Positions 52,347 through 62,604 of a stretch of 64,000 bases of DNA are shown piece by piece. Within the stretch, counting starts at the first letter, position 1. Every line of letters starts with the position of its first letter. This DNA is from an uncultured Paracoccaceae bacterium. Lineage in GTDB: Bacteria; Pseudomonadota; Alphaproteobacteria; Rhodobacterales; Rhodobacteraceae. A program made the translations under genes and the position numbers. The stretch spans positions 62,001 to 126,000 of the forward strand of contig CANMAI010000009.1 in NCBI GenBank assembly GCA_947495795.1, in the 5' to 3' direction. Under the pieces are notes generated by a model. That model did not search any database. It was not told the DNA's origin and saw nothing but the letters and a program-made list of their open reading frames with translations.

Positions 52347-52417
52347 GCCCCGCGTCACAGTTTTGTATTCGGCGCACAGTATCAGCGCCACTCATCACGC
52401 CAGAACAGGGGGTTCGC

Positions 52418-54397
52418 ATGGCCAGCTTTATCTCACCCACACGCCGCGCTTTTCTTGCAACCGGGGCAGCCGCTGGCACGTTCAGCCTGCTCCATCCGTT
52501 CAGCGCGAGGGCAGCGGGCGGCACCGCGCATCTGCGTCTCATGTCCACCACGGATCTCCATGTTCACGTTTTCCCGTATGATTACTACGCGGATCGCCCA
52601 AGCGATTCCCTCGGCCTCTCCCGCACCGCCAGCCTGATCGATGCGGTACGTGCGGAGGCCACCAACACCATGCTGGTGGATAATGGTGATTTCCTTCAGG
52701 GTAACCCGATGGGTGATTACATCGCTTATGAGCGGGGCATGAAAGAAGGGGACATGCACCCCATTATTTCCGCAATGAATGTGCTAGGCTATGATGCCTC
52801 TACCTTCGGCAATCACGAGTTCAACTACGGGCTCGATCTCCTGATGAAGGCGATTGCGGGTGCCAACTTCCCGGTTGTCTCCGCCAATGTTGTCAAAGGA
52901 GCACTCAGCGCGGGGCCGCGTAGCGATACGCTTTTTGTGAAGCCTTATGTGATTGTCGACAAAATGCTGACCGATGGAGACGGCAATGACGCACCCATCA
53001 GGGTCGGGCTCATCGGCTTTTGCCCGCCTCAGATCATGACATGGGACAGTCGCCATCTGCAGGGCTCCGCCAATACCCGCGATATCGTCGAGGTTGCAAA
53101 GGCCTATGTTCCTGAAATGAAGGAAGCGGGGGCCGATATCATCGTGGCACTCAGCCATTCCGGCATCTCCACGGAACCGCAAACCGAGGGTATGGAAAAC
53201 GCCTCGCTCTATCTTGCGGGCGTTGAGGGTATCGATGCCATTGTCACCGGTCACCACCACCGGGTTTTCCCGGGCGATGGGTACGAAGCGGCCGAGGGGC
53301 TGGATCCGTCTGCGGGCACGCTCATGGGCAAACCTGCGGCGATGGGCGGCTTCTGGGGCAGCCATCTCGGTGTGATCGATCTGATGCTGGAGCAGGATGC
53401 GGGCGCATGGCGCATTGCCGGTTCGGGTTCCGAGACACGTGCCATCTATACGCGCGATGGCAGGGCCTATGCGCCAAGCGTTGAGGATTATGCGCCCGTT
53501 CTGGCCGCCGCACAGACGGCGCATGACGAAACGCTGGCCTATGTCCGCCGCGCTGTCGGCGAAACCTCGGCACCGCTTCATTCCTACTTTGCACTGGTGG
53601 CCGATGATCCCTCTGTCCAGATCGTGAGCCAGGCGCAAACCTGGTATATTGAGCAGATGATGAAGGGCACCGAATGGGAGGGCCTGCCCATCCTCTCCGC
53701 CGCTGCTCCCTTCAAGGCCGGTGGCCGGGGTGGCCCGGAATACTATACGGATGTGAAACCCGGCCCGGTGGCCATCAAGAACGTCTCAGATCTCTATCTC
53801 TACCCCAACACAGCCCGCGCCGTTCTGATCGACGGTGCCACCGTGAAGGATTGGCTGGAACGCTCGGCCGGCATCTTCAATCAGGTGGCACCGGGGGCCT
53901 CGGATGCCACGTTGATCAACCCAGATTTCCCCAGCTACAATTTTGATGTGATTGATGGCGTGTCGTACCAGATCGATCTCAGCCAGCCTTCCAAATACGA
54001 TCCCGGAGGCAATCTGATCAACGCTGATGCCAACAGGATTGTGAACCTGACTTATCAGGATGCACCTATTGATCTGGCCCAGAAATTTGTGGTGGCCACC
54101 AATAATTACCGCGCAGGCGGCGGCGGTACGTTTCCGGGCGCTGACGGCTCCACAATCATCTTCGTGGCACCCGATACCAACCGCGATGTGATCGTGCGCT
54201 ACATCGTGGAAAAAGGCACAATCAACCCTTCTGCAGATGCAAACTGGAGTTTTGTGCCACAGGAGAAAACGTCAGTATTGTTCGAGACAGGCCCCGCAGG
54301 CTCCGCGCATCTTGAAGGAGTAAAATCAGTAAAAATTGAAGCAGCAGGCGACGGAGCCGATGGTTTTACCAAGTATCGATTGTTCTTGGACAACTAG
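52418..54397 (+). CDS. Tat-exported 5'-nucleotidase / 2',3'-cyclic phosphodiesterase
   Basis: A 659-residue protein of the CpdB/UshA type. A twin-arginine signal (T-R-R-A-F-L, residues 8-13, then a hydrophobic stretch and ARA) directs it folded to the periplasm. The metallophosphoesterase domain (about 35-330) has STTDLHVHVF (D46, H48), DNGDFLQGNP, FGNHEF and the ALSHSG and GHHHRVFPG metal ligands. A 5'-nucleotidase C-terminal domain (about 360-560) binds the base. Such enzymes release phosphate and nucleosides from nucleotides. The start at 52418 has AGGGGG upstream. Confidence 0.92.
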   Translation: MASFISPTRRAFLATGAAAGTFSLLHPFSARAAGGTAHLRLMSTTDLHVHVFPYDYYADRPSDSLGLSRTASLIDAVRAEATNTMLVDNGDFLQGNPMGDYIAYERGMKEGDMHPIISAMNVLGYDASTFGNHEFNYGLDLLMKAIAGANFPVVSANVVKGALSAGPRSDTLFVKPYVIVDKMLTDGDGNDAPIRVGLIGFCPPQIMTWDSRHLQGSANTRDIVEVAKAYVPEMKEAGADIIVALSHSGISTEPQTEGMENASLYLAGVEGIDAIVTGHHHRVFPGDGYEAAEGLDPSAGTLMGKPAAMGGFWGSHLGVIDLMLEQDAGAWRIAGSGSETRAIYTRDGRAYAPSVEDYAPVLAAAQTAHDETLAYVRRAVGETSAPLHSYFALVADDPSVQIVSQAQTWYIEQMMKGTEWEGLPILSAAAPFKAGGRGGPEYYTDVKPGPVAIKNVSDLYLYPNTARAVLIDGATVKDWLERSAGIFNQVAPGASDATLINPDFPSYNFDVIDGVSYQIDLSQPSKYDPGGNLINADANRIVNLTYQDAPIDLAQKFVVATNNYRAGGGGTFPGADGSTIIFVAPDTNRDVIVRYIVEKGTINPSADANWSFVPQEKTSVLFETGPAGSAHLEGVKSVKIEAAGDGADGFTKYRLFLDN

Positions 54398-54519
54398 GCC
54401 CTCGGAGCCTGACGAGGCAGCACGAAAGCTTCAAGTTGGTTCATATTCCGATTTGTGCTTAAGCGTTTCCTCACCTTTTTTGTGTTTTCAAGAGATGTTG
54501 CTTGAGAGCGGGAAGAGCG

Positions 54520-55080
54520 GTGGAAGCGTTTAGAGCCTTTGTAAACGAAAACAAGACAAGGATCCGGCCGGATGGATTGATTGATCGTGTTCGTGCTGCG
54601 CTAGAGCTTGATGAGCGGTTCCATCTGGAATTTGGGGCGGTTCGCTACTTCCTGCGGGCGCAGATGCATCGCTGGCCTGATCAGGTTCTTCTCGAACTCA
54701 TGAAGATGGGGAATTTTTCAGAGCGGGTGCCTGAGGAGAAGATAAAAATACTTGATGGGCTACTGAAGGCGCATGCAAGAGCCATAGTGGCTGGCCGCTT
54801 CGAAGAAGATTATTTCAGCACACTTGAGGATCTTGCACTCTTCTTCATCCACCACAAAGTCTGGGTGATATGGGTTGTTGGCGCAATAAAGCGCTCATTT
54901 TTCCAGTTGATGGAAGAGCTTTACCGTACCCGAACAAGCGGAGGTCGAGACAGAATGATGCTTGCCGCAACCAACTTCCTCGTTCTTGAGCTTGATCAGC
55001 TTCAGCGCGTTTATGTGATTTACGGCCAGATGAACGAAAACGAGAGTGCAGAGCTTACACGGAGTTCAGGCGCGCTCTGA
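54520..55080 (+). CDS. Single-domain globin-coupled-sensor-like protein
   Basis: A 186-residue helical protein. [47 protein letters not shown] (about 77-123) aligns by eye with the HemAT globin-sensor stretch LKQTLKRHIQEMFAG...IASIHLRIGLLPKWYMGAF, placing H85 at the proximal heme-ligand position and W118 in the matching aromatic site. The C-terminal [19 protein letters not shown] fits the next globin helix. No output domain (methyl-accepting, GGDEF) is attached. The GTG start at 54520 has GGGAAG upstream; TTG at 54502 is an alternative. The last 15 bases overlap the end of the convergent efp gene. Confidence 0.65.
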   Translation: MEAFRAFVNENKTRIRPDGLIDRVRAALELDERFHLEFGAVRYFLRAQMHRWPDQVLLELMKMGNFSERVPEEKIKILDGLLKAHARAIVAGRFEEDYFSTLEDLALFFIHHKVWVIWVVGAIKRSFFQLMEELYRTRTSGGRDRMMLAATNFLVLELDQLQRVYVIYGQMNENESAELTRSSGAL

Positions 55081-55629
55081 ATACTCCATAGTTTCCGTGT
55101 TGACGATAATTGCCTCTCCCTCGCCCACAAAGGGCGGGATCATGACACGCACACCATTATCCAGTACCGCAGGTTTGAAGCTGTTTGCTGCTGTCTGCCC
55201 CTTCACGGCTGGTTCCGTTTCGGCGATCGTGCATGTCACTTTCTGCGGCAGCGAAGCGGAAAGCGCTTCCTCTTCATGGAACTCCACGGTGATCGTCATG
55301 CCGTCCTGCAAAAACGGGCGCCGTTCCCCCAGAATGTCTGCGGGCAGTTCGATCTGTTCGTAGGTTTCGCTGTCCATGAAAACGAGATTGCCATCGCTCT
55401 CATAGAGAAACTGCTGATCCTTCTGCTCCAGCCGCACGCGCTCTACCTTATCCGCTGCGCGAAAACGCTCATTCAGCTTGGAGCCGTTGCGGATGTTCTT
55501 CATCTCCACCTGCGCAAAAGCTCCGCCCTTGCCGGGCTTCACATGGCCGACCTTCACAGCCACCCAAAGCTGATCGTTGTGCTCCAGCACGTTGCCGGGC
55601 CGAATTTCATTGCCGTTGATCTTGGGCAT
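55066..55629 (-). CDS. efp: Elongation factor P
   Basis: A 187-residue translation factor that relieves ribosome stalling at polyproline runs. The KOW-like N-domain (1-65) carries the tip lysine K34 in PGKGGAFAQ, the usual EpmA-modified residue. Two OB domains follow (about 66-128 and 129-187), with [13 protein letters not shown] and the C-terminal TMEYSERA. The start at 55629 has AGGGAG upstream. Its start overlaps the end of the O-antigen ligase-like gene by 23 bases, and its end overlaps the globin-like gene by 15. Confidence 0.97.
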   Translation of the reverse strand: MPKINGNEIRPGNVLEHNDQLWVAVKVGHVKPGKGGAFAQVEMKNIRNGSKLNERFRAADKVERVRLEQKDQQFLYESDGNLVFMDSETYEQIELPADILGERRPFLQDGMTITVEFHEEEALSASLPQKVTCTIAETEPAVKGQTAANSFKPAVLDNGVRVMIPPFVGEGEAIIVNTETMEYSERA

Positions 55630-56971
55630 CCACAGCTCCCTTGGTTTCAGGTTTTGGCGGGTCATACTGCGAAGCGTCGGGGCTGTCCATATCTGCGCCC
55701 GGCTGAAGCAGGATTGCCGAAAGAATGGCTGCCAGCATCAAAGGTTCCGGATGATAGAGCGAACCATCGAAAAGGCTGATGATCAACAGAGTGTTGAGGC
55801 CCATGAAAGCACCCATTCGTGCCACGCTCATGCTGCGGCGGATCCTGAGATAGCCCTTCAGCCAAAAACGAAACATCAGGAATGCGATCAGAAAAAGCCC
55901 GATCACACCCGATTGAACGAGCATATTGATCACTTCGTTGTGGGGCTGCAATGCCCATTCAAACCGGCCGAAATTGACGAAACGGTATTGGTCGAACCCA
56001 TGCCCCAGCAAAGGCCGTTGCTCAACAAGGGTCAGCGCATCCCGCCACATCGTAAGCCGCCCGCCCGAAGTGCCATCAAGGTTCTCAGACTCGACAGTCT
56101 CGGCGAGGCTGTTGAGAATTCCGTAAGTGGAGTTGGGAATTTCAGGCACAAACGAGAGAGCGATACCCACTGCTGCCGCCAGCGCAAGTGGTGGCCATAC
56201 GGGCAGCATCCGCTTGGGGAACAGGACGGTCGCAAAAACCAGAGAGCCGATCATTCCCAGTGCTGATGCACGAGAGCCGGACCAGAACAGAAGGCCGATC
56301 AACACGGCGACAAGCGCCCAGAGCACGATTTTGCGCGTTGCGGTTTCGCTGCGCAAAATCAGCCCCACACCCATCACAATTCCAACAGCAAGAAACATCC
56401 CCCAGATGCGTACATGCCAGAAACCAATCGGTCCGCCTTTCCAGTTCAGACGGGGATCATCGATGAAGTAGACGTAGAAAACGGCCAAGATAGGCAGGTG
56501 TAACACGACATGCAGAAAAACAGCCCAGTTCAACCCGGATTCAAATTTCTGGCCGGCGCGGTAGATCAGGAAGCTGAGCAGTGCCGCTGTCAAAACCGTC
56601 AGCGCCCGTTCTCCAAGTTCGGCAACGCCGTGCATCGGATCCACCGCAACGAATGCCAGGCCGTAAGCCGTGATAGCCAGAAACAGGATCAGCGCACTGC
56701 GATCCCAGATTGAAGGCAGGCGAAGGAAGTTGTGGCGGGAAAGCTGTGCTCTCAAAGCCGCAATCAACGCAATCAGAGAAATCACCGGAAGCATATCTAT
56801 CGGCATGCCTGAGGTTCTGAGTTTGGAATCCGCGCCGGCTGCAAGCCAGATAATCCCGCCAATTACAGGCAGCAGAGCGTAAAACCACGCCAGAATCATC
56901 GGCGCCGGGATCGGATCATGTATCGATGCCGGAGTGGCGGCGGGTTGGTCTTGGGTGTCTGCTTCAGTCAT
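55607..56971 (-). CDS. O-antigen ligase (WaaL/Wzy_C family) membrane protein
   Basis: A 454-residue polytopic membrane protein with about eleven hydrophobic segments. It has the Wzy_C region with [26 protein letters not shown] and [18 protein letters not shown], where the large periplasmic loop with H in PHN lies, as in O-antigen ligases. It may transfer a glycan chain to lipid A-core or act on another polysaccharide. It overlaps the start of efp by 23 bases. No glycan cluster is adjacent. Confidence 0.85.
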   Translation of the reverse strand: MTEADTQDQPAATPASIHDPIPAPMILAWFYALLPVIGGIIWLAAGADSKLRTSGMPIDMLPVISLIALIAALRAQLSRHNFLRLPSIWDRSALILFLAITAYGLAFVAVDPMHGVAELGERALTVLTAALLSFLIYRAGQKFESGLNWAVFLHVVLHLPILAVFYVYFIDDPRLNWKGGPIGFWHVRIWGMFLAVGIVMGVGLILRSETATRKIVLWALVAVLIGLLFWSGSRASALGMIGSLVFATVLFPKRMLPVWPPLALAAAVGIALSFVPEIPNSTYGILNSLAETVESENLDGTSGGRLTMWRDALTLVEQRPLLGHGFDQYRFVNFGRFEWALQPHNEVINMLVQSGVIGLFLIAFLMFRFWLKGYLRIRRSMSVARMGAFMGLNTLLIISLFDGSLYHPEPLMLAAILSAILLQPGADMDSPDASQYDPPKPETKGAVDAQDQRQ

Positions 56972-57129
56972 GTGCCCCCGGTATGCTTGCTTTGGCGAGT
57001 GTCGCGCGTCTAGTGCCCGGATACGACCAAAATGTGACCTGTGCCCGTAAAACGACGCGGAAGAGTCGGTTAAGGCCTTGCGGGTGCTGGATTGGGCCGC
57101 TTTGTTTGCCTCAGCAACAATGAGGCCAC

Positions 57130-58380
57130 ATGCGCTATTCTGCCTGGCAAATTCTGAAAAACGGGCTCACCGGCCAGAAGGGGTGGAAGCCCGTTTGGCG
57201 CAGCCCGGCGCCGCGCCCGGAGTATGATGTAATTATCATTGGCGGCGGCGGTCACGGGCTGGCTACGGCTTATTATCTCGCCAAGAACCACGGCATCACC
57301 AACGTTGCGGTGCTGGAAAAGGGCTATCTCGGTGGCGGCAATGTGGGCCGCAACACCACGATTGTGCGGGCCAACTACCACATTGATGGCAATACCGAAT
57401 TCTACAGCCATGCTCTCAAGCTCTGGGAAGGGATGGAGCAGGATTTTAACTACAACGCCATGATGAGCCAGCGGGGGGTCATCAACCTTGCGCATTCTGA
57501 CGGCCAGATGGATTTTTACGCCCGGCGGGGCAACGCGATCCGCATGCAGGGCGATGATGCGGAGCTTTTGGGCCGCGAAGAGGTGCGCGCTGCATATCCC
57601 TATCTCGATCATGACAATGCACGTTTCCCGATCTACGGTGGCCTTCTTCAGCGTCGGGGCGGTACAGCGCGGCACGATGCGGTCGCCTGGGGGTATGCCC
57701 GTGGTGCCGATCTGCGCGGTGTCGATCTCATCCAGAACTGTGAAGTTACGGGATTTCAGATTGACAATGGCCGGGTGAAGGGCGTGGAAACTACGCGCGG
57801 CACGATCCGTGCAGGCAAGATCGGCATGGCGGTCGCGGGGCGTTCTTCCCAGGTGGGCCAGATGGCGGGGCTCCGCTTGCCCATTGAGAGCCATGTTTTG
57901 CAGGCATTTGTGACGGAAGGGTTGAAGCCCATCCTGCCCGGTGTTGTCACCTTCGGGATGGGGCATTTCTACATCAGCCAGTCCGATAAGGGCGGGCTGG
58001 TGTTCGGCGGTGATCTCGATTTCTACAATTCCTACGCCGCGCGCGGCAACCTGCCGATGCTGGAGCATGTGTGCGAAGCGGGCATGGCCCTGATGCCGAT
58101 GATCGGCAAGGCGCGGATGCTGCGCAGCTGGGGCGGGATCATGGATATGAGCATGGACGGCTCCCCGATCATCGATAAAACGCCGGTGGATGGTCTCTTT
58201 TTCAACGGCGGCTGGTGCTATGGCGGCTTCAAGGCAACGCCTGCTTCCGGCTGGTGTTTTGCGCATCTGATCGCAACCGGAACCCCATCGCCCCATGCCA
58301 CCAAGCTTCTGATGAACCGGTTTGAAACGGGCCATGTGCTGGATGAGGAGGGCACCGGTGCGCAACCGAACAGACATTAG
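57130..58380 (+). CDS. soxB: Sarcosine oxidase beta subunit
   Basis: A 416-residue flavoprotein subunit of heterotetrameric sarcosine oxidase, which oxidatively demethylates sarcosine to glycine. FAD site: DVIIIGGGGHGLATAYYL (33-50). H182 in RRGGTARHDAVAWGYARG matches the histidine that carries covalent FMN in the corynebacterial enzyme. MRSWGGIMDMSMDGSPII and GWCYGGFKATPASG are family signatures. First gene of soxBDAG on the plus strand, start supported by GAGG upstream. Confidence 0.97.
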   Translation: MRYSAWQILKNGLTGQKGWKPVWRSPAPRPEYDVIIIGGGGHGLATAYYLAKNHGITNVAVLEKGYLGGGNVGRNTTIVRANYHIDGNTEFYSHALKLWEGMEQDFNYNAMMSQRGVINLAHSDGQMDFYARRGNAIRMQGDDAELLGREEVRAAYPYLDHDNARFPIYGGLLQRRGGTARHDAVAWGYARGADLRGVDLIQNCEVTGFQIDNGRVKGVETTRGTIRAGKIGMAVAGRSSQVGQMAGLRLPIESHVLQAFVTEGLKPILPGVVTFGMGHFYISQSDKGGLVFGGDLDFYNSYAARGNLPMLEHVCEAGMALMPMIGKARMLRSWGGIMDMSMDGSPIIDKTPVDGLFFNGGWCYGGFKATPASGWCFAHLIATGTPSPHATKLLMNRFETGHVLDEEGTGAQPNRH

Positions 58381-58413
58381 GGGCGTCTGTGGCCCCGTGC
58401 GTGGGGTGCTAAT

Positions 58414-58677
58414 ATGCGCCTGACCTGTCCCCATTGCGGTGAACGTGACGCGCGTGAATTCACTTATCTCGGCTCAGCAAAATTGCTGGACCGACCTGCG
58501 GGTGACACAGGTGCAGAGGCCTTTCACGAATATCTTCATATCCGCGAAAACCCGGCTGGGCCGAATGCCGAGTTGTGGCAGCATGTGATGGGTTGCTCCG
58601 CATGGCTTCATGTTGTCCGCGATACCCGCACACATGTTGTCGAAAGCGTGTCACTCGCATCCGGGGTGGCCCGATGA
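58414..58677 (+). CDS. soxD: Sarcosine oxidase delta subunit
   Basis: An 87-residue subunit with a zinc site: C5-x2-C8 (MRLTCPHCG) and H-V-M-G-C near residue 57-61. It is the small structural subunit of the complex, between soxB and soxA. Its TGA overlaps the ATG of soxA (ATGA), so translation is coupled. Confidence 0.95.
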   Translation: MRLTCPHCGERDAREFTYLGSAKLLDRPAGDTGAEAFHEYLHIRENPAGPNAELWQHVMGCSAWLHVVRDTRTHVVESVSLASGVAR

Positions 58678-61616
58678 GCCGCCTGCCATCCGACGGCCTG
58701 ATCGACCGCGAAAAGATCATCCGTTTTTCCTTCGATGGGAAGAGTTATCCGGCGCATCCCGGCGATACACTCGCCTCGGCCCTCCTTGCGAACGATGTGC
58801 GTCTTATGGGGCGTAGCTTCAAATATCACCGCCCGCGCGGTGCGTTAACGGCAGGCTCCGAGGAGCCGAATGCGCTGATGGAAGTGGGGCGGGGCGCACA
58901 CCGCGTGCCAAACACCCGAGCGACAGTGCAGGAGGTCTTCAACGGGCTGGAAGCACGCAGCCAGAACCGTTGGCCTTCGCTTCGCTATGATGCTCTTTCG
59001 GTCAACGATCTCCTCGCGCCCTTCCTTGGCGCGGGTTTTTACTACAAAACATTCATGTGGCCCAAAACATTCTGGGAAAAGCTATACGAACCGATTATCC
59101 GCCGCGCTGCAGGCCTCGGGCGGCTTTCAGGAGAGGCTGATCCCGCGATCTATGATCGTGCTTTCGCCCATTGCGACATTCTCGTTATCGGGGGCGGGCC
59201 TGCGGGCCTGATGGCGGCCCTCACCGCAGGTGAAGCCGGTGCCAGAGTGATCCTCGCTGATGAAGATTTCCATCTTGGCGGGCGGCTTCTCTCCGAGCGC
59301 GACAGCGTAGACGACATGCGCGGAGCCGATTGGGCCGCGGAGGCGGCGGCACGGCTTGGTGGCATGCCGAACGTGCGCATCATGCGCCGCACTACCGTAA
59401 CTGGCGCTTACGATACCGGCACCTTCGGCGCACTGGAAAGGGTGGCCGACCACATCAGCGGCCCACCGGATGGGTGTGCCCGGCAAACCTTCTGGCGGAT
59501 CACGGCCCGCCGCGCGATCCTTGCAGGCGGCGCGATAGAGCGCCCCATCGCCTTCCCGGCGAATGACCGGCCTGGGATCATGATGGCAGGTGCCGTGCGT
59601 AGCTATCTTAACCGGTTTGGCGTGGCCCCGGCGAAACAGATGGCCGTGTTCACCAACAATGATGATGGTTGGCGCACGGCTCACGATCTGGTGGACGCTG
59701 GTGTTGAAGTACCCGCGTTGATAGACACACGCGCTGACGTCACCGTACCGCAAGGCCCATGGCGCGGCATCGCGGGCGGCACCGTAATCGCAACACGCGG
59801 GCGGCTGGGCTTGAACGGCATCACCGTGCGCACGCCATCGGGCGAGGCCCGCTTCCGCGTTGGAGGTCTCGCAGTCTCCGGCGGCTGGAACCCCGGCGTA
59901 CATCTGACATGCCACTTGAATGGCCGTCCGAAGTGGCAATCCGGCATTGCTGCCTTTGTTCCGGCGGAGGGAGCCGTGCCGGGTCTCTCCCCCACCGGTG
60001 CGGCGAACGGCATCTTCTCAACACATGGCGCGCTGGTCTTCGGGCGTAGCTCGGCAGATGCGGCGCTCAAAACTCTCGGATTTTCCACATCGAACATCAC
60101 CCTCCCGGATGCGGAGGATGCACCTTACCGCATAACACCCTTCTGGTTTGTCGATGCGCCGGGAAGGGCATGGCTCGATTTCCAGAACGATGTCACCGTA
60201 AAGGATGTGAAGCTTGCACATCAGGAAAATTTCCGCTCCGTCGAACACATGAAACGCTACACCACGCTTGGGATGGCCACCGATCAGGGCAAGACATCCA
60301 ACATCGGGGGGCTCGCCATTCTGGCGGATCTGGCGGGCCAGACGATAGCGGAAACCGGCACCACAACCTTCCGCCCGCCTTACAGCCCCGTGCAGATCGG
60401 TGCTTTCGGCGCGCGGGCGGAGGGAAAGGGGTTCGCACCGGAACGTTTCACCGCCAGCCATGCGCATGCGCAGGAACTGAATGCCACTTTCGTGGAAGCA
60501 GGCCTCTGGCACCGTGCCGCATGGTTTGCCCAGGGAGGCGAGACCAACTGGCGCGAAAGCTGCGACCGGGAGGTGGCAATGGTGCGCAGCACAGTGGGCA
60601 TCGCCGATGTCTCAACCCTCGGCAAGATAGATGTGCAAGGCCCCGATGCGGCGGCCTTTCTTGATCATGTCTATTCCAATATGATCTCCAATCTCAGGCC
60701 GGGCCGTGTGCGCTATGGGCTGATGCTGCGCGAAGATGGCTTCGTGATGGACGATGGCACCGCCGCCCGCCTTTCCGAAACGCATTTCGTGATCACAACC
60801 ACCACCGCAGCTGCGGGTCAGGTGATGAGCCATCTGGAATTCTGTGCCCAGTGCCTCTGGCCGGAACTGGACGTGGCGCTCGTTTCTGTCACCGAGCAAT
60901 GGGGACAATTCGCAATTGCCGGCCCTCTCTCCCGCGATTTACTGAGCGAGATGATTGCGGAAAACATCTCGGATACCGAACTTCCGTATATGGCCCACAT
61001 GCCCGTCACGGTCGCAGGCATACCGGGGCGCCTCTTCCGCATTTCGTTCTCGGGTGAGCGGGCATACGAGCTTGCCTTGCCTTCTGGCTACGGCGATGCA
61101 CTTTCCCGTGCTCTGGTGGAGAGAGCCGAGGCAATGGGTGGCGGAGCATACGGGATGGAAGCGCTCAATGTGCTGCGCATTGAGAAGGGCCTTCTCACTC
61201 ATGCAGAACTCCATGGCCGCACCACGGCAGATGATCTTGGTCTCGCGCGCATGGTTTCGCCGAGGAAGGATTGCATCGGCAAGGTGATGAGCCAGCGCCC
61301 GGGGCTGCACGGCCCTGAACGCACGCAACTGGTGGGCCTGCAACCGGTTGATCTGGCTGCAGAACTCACTGCTGGTGCGCATCTGGTAAATCCTGGAGAG
61401 CCTGCAACGCGCGCTCATCACCAAGGCTACATAACTTCGGCCTGCTATTCACCCACACTTGGTCACCGTATCGCACTCGGCTTTGCCAAGAATGGCAGGG
61501 CGCGTTTGGGTGAAGAGATCAGGGCCGTTGATTTTATGCGTCAGAAGGGAGAAACGCTGTGCCGGATCGTGCCCATCCCGTTCGTTGATCCCGAAGGAGG
61601 GAAGTTGCGTGGCTGA
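58674..61616 (+). CDS. soxA: Sarcosine oxidase alpha subunit
   Basis: A 980-residue subunit. An N-terminal 2Fe-2S-ferredoxin-like fold (about 15-110) is followed by an FAD/NAD-binding region (ILVIGGGPAGLMAALTAGEAGARV, about 163-185) and, after about residue 620, the folate-binding GcvT domain, where the methylene group passes to tetrahydrofolate as 5,10-methylene-THF. GAVRSYLNRFGV and ALNVLRIEKGLLTHAELHGRTTADDLG mark the family. The start at 58674 overlaps the soxD stop. Its end overlaps the soxG start. Confidence 0.97.
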   Translation: MSRLPSDGLIDREKIIRFSFDGKSYPAHPGDTLASALLANDVRLMGRSFKYHRPRGALTAGSEEPNALMEVGRGAHRVPNTRATVQEVFNGLEARSQNRWPSLRYDALSVNDLLAPFLGAGFYYKTFMWPKTFWEKLYEPIIRRAAGLGRLSGEADPAIYDRAFAHCDILVIGGGPAGLMAALTAGEAGARVILADEDFHLGGRLLSERDSVDDMRGADWAAEAAARLGGMPNVRIMRRTTVTGAYDTGTFGALERVADHISGPPDGCARQTFWRITARRAILAGGAIERPIAFPANDRPGIMMAGAVRSYLNRFGVAPAKQMAVFTNNDDGWRTAHDLVDAGVEVPALIDTRADVTVPQGPWRGIAGGTVIATRGRLGLNGITVRTPSGEARFRVGGLAVSGGWNPGVHLTCHLNGRPKWQSGIAAFVPAEGAVPGLSPTGAANGIFSTHGALVFGRSSADAALKTLGFSTSNITLPDAEDAPYRITPFWFVDAPGRAWLDFQNDVTVKDVKLAHQENFRSVEHMKRYTTLGMATDQGKTSNIGGLAILADLAGQTIAETGTTTFRPPYSPVQIGAFGARAEGKGFAPERFTASHAHAQELNATFVEAGLWHRAAWFAQGGETNWRESCDREVAMVRSTVGIADVSTLGKIDVQGPDAAAFLDHVYSNMISNLRPGRVRYGLMLREDGFVMDDGTAARLSETHFVITTTTAAAGQVMSHLEFCAQCLWPELDVALVSVTEQWGQFAIAGPLSRDLLSEMIAENISDTELPYMAHMPVTVAGIPGRLFRISFSGERAYELALPSGYGDALSRALVERAEAMGGGAYGMEALNVLRIEKGLLTHAELHGRTTADDLGLARMVSPRKDCIGKVMSQRPGLHGPERTQLVGLQPVDLAAELTAGAHLVNPGEPATRAHHQGYITSACYSPTLGHRIALGFAKNGRARLGEEIRAVDFMRQKGETLCRIVPIPFVDPEGGKLRG

Positions 61617-62163
61617 GTTTTCCCTCCAGGCGCTTGATCCACTCGCAAGCGAAAGCCTGCCGTTCTCTGCGGGAGAGGCTACACTCAGCGCGCCACCTCC
61701 CGAACAGCTTCTTTCTGTCCAGCCTTTCTCTGGCCAGGAAAAGGCGGTTACCGGCGCGCTGAAGAAGACACTCGATACCTCATTGGAACCTCACAAGGCA
61801 GGCAGTGCACTCTGGATGGGGCAGGGGATCTGGTTCCTGGTCAATGTCGATACGAAGAGAGCGGCCCGCGCCATCGATCAGCGCGCGGCCATAACGGATC
61901 AGTCCGATGCATGGGCAACTTTTGATCTGACCGGGGCGGACGCCGCAGCCGTGATGGCACGTCTCTGCCCGCTGGATCTCGATGCCGAAATCTTCCCGCC
62001 CAGCGCAACAGCCCGCAGCGAGTTTGCCCATATGATGGCCAGCATCACGGCAATCGAGGGCGGTTTTCGCGTGCGGGTCATGCGGTCTTTCGCAAAAACA
62101 GCGCTCCATCACACACGGGATGCCATCCGCTCTGTGGCAGCTCAGCGCTCTTTGCCGAAGTAG
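61609..62163 (+). CDS. soxG: Sarcosine oxidase gamma subunit
   Basis: A 184-residue subunit; GcvT-fold-like, with MGQGIWFLVNV, ITDQSDAWATFDLTGADAAAVMARLCPLDL and SEFAHMMASITAI. The GTG start at 61609 has GGAGGG upstream and overlaps the end of soxA by 8 bases. Last gene of the operon; downstream are only 31 bases before tRNA-His on the other strand. Confidence 0.95.
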   Translation: MAEFSLQALDPLASESLPFSAGEATLSAPPPEQLLSVQPFSGQEKAVTGALKKTLDTSLEPHKAGSALWMGQGIWFLVNVDTKRAARAIDQRAAITDQSDAWATFDLTGADAAAVMARLCPLDLDAEIFPPSATARSEFAHMMASITAIEGGFRVRVMRSFAKTALHHTRDAIRSVAAQRSLPK

Positions 62164-62194
62164 AACAGCGCATCAAAACCTGATTTTGAAGAAA

Positions 62195-62271
62195 TGGTAC
62201 CAGCTCCCCGGCTCGAACGGGGGACCTCTTGATCCACAATCAAGCGCTCTAACCTACTGAGCTAAGCCGGC
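62195..62271 (-). tRNA. tRNA-His (anticodon GTG), without encoded G-1
   Basis: A 77-base cloverleaf on the minus strand with encoded CCA. Acceptor GCCGGCT pairs with AGCTGGT (two G-U pairs), anticodon arm CTTGA-TTGTGGA-TCAAG with anticodon GTG (62235-62237), T arm CCCCG-TTCGAGC-CGGGG. The discriminator is A73, and the base before G1 is T, so the otherwise universal G-1:C73 pair is absent. This is a known alphaproteobacterial trait. Confidence 0.95.
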
Positions 62272-62376
62272 ACCGTAGCCGGGGAGATACCGCCTCACCC
62301 CAATGATTGCAAGCCCCAGATCGCTTGATCTTTGCGTTCTGTGGGGCTAGTCGAAAGGCGAAACGAGGAGGCTCGG

Positions 62377-62556
62377 ATGGGTATCAATACAGAGAACGAT
62401 CAGGAAACAGAGCTTCAGATCGGCCCCACGACAGAGGGCATGGTGCGCCTTTACGTAAAGGGGCAGGGCGTTGATCTGCCGATGGATTTTGAGCCTGAGG
62501 AAGCCGAAGAAATAGCAGAGGAGTTGCGCGCCGCCGCTGCCAGAGCACGTAAGTAA
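62377..62556 (+). CDS. Small conserved acidic protein (DUF6324-like)
   Basis: A 59-residue acidic protein, MGINTENDQETELQIGP at the start and PMDFEPEEAEEIAEELRAAAARARK at the end. It resembles DUF6324-type small proteins of Rhodobacterales, from memory. The start at 62377 is set by GAGGAG upstream. Function unknown; stands alone between tRNA-His and mmcB. Confidence 0.75.
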   Translation: MGINTENDQETELQIGPTTEGMVRLYVKGQGVDLPMDFEPEEAEEIAEELRAAAARARK

Positions 62557-62604
62557 AGCCGCAAGGTCTTTGGACCGCTCGTTCCTTCCCCTGCAGTACC
62601 CGCT

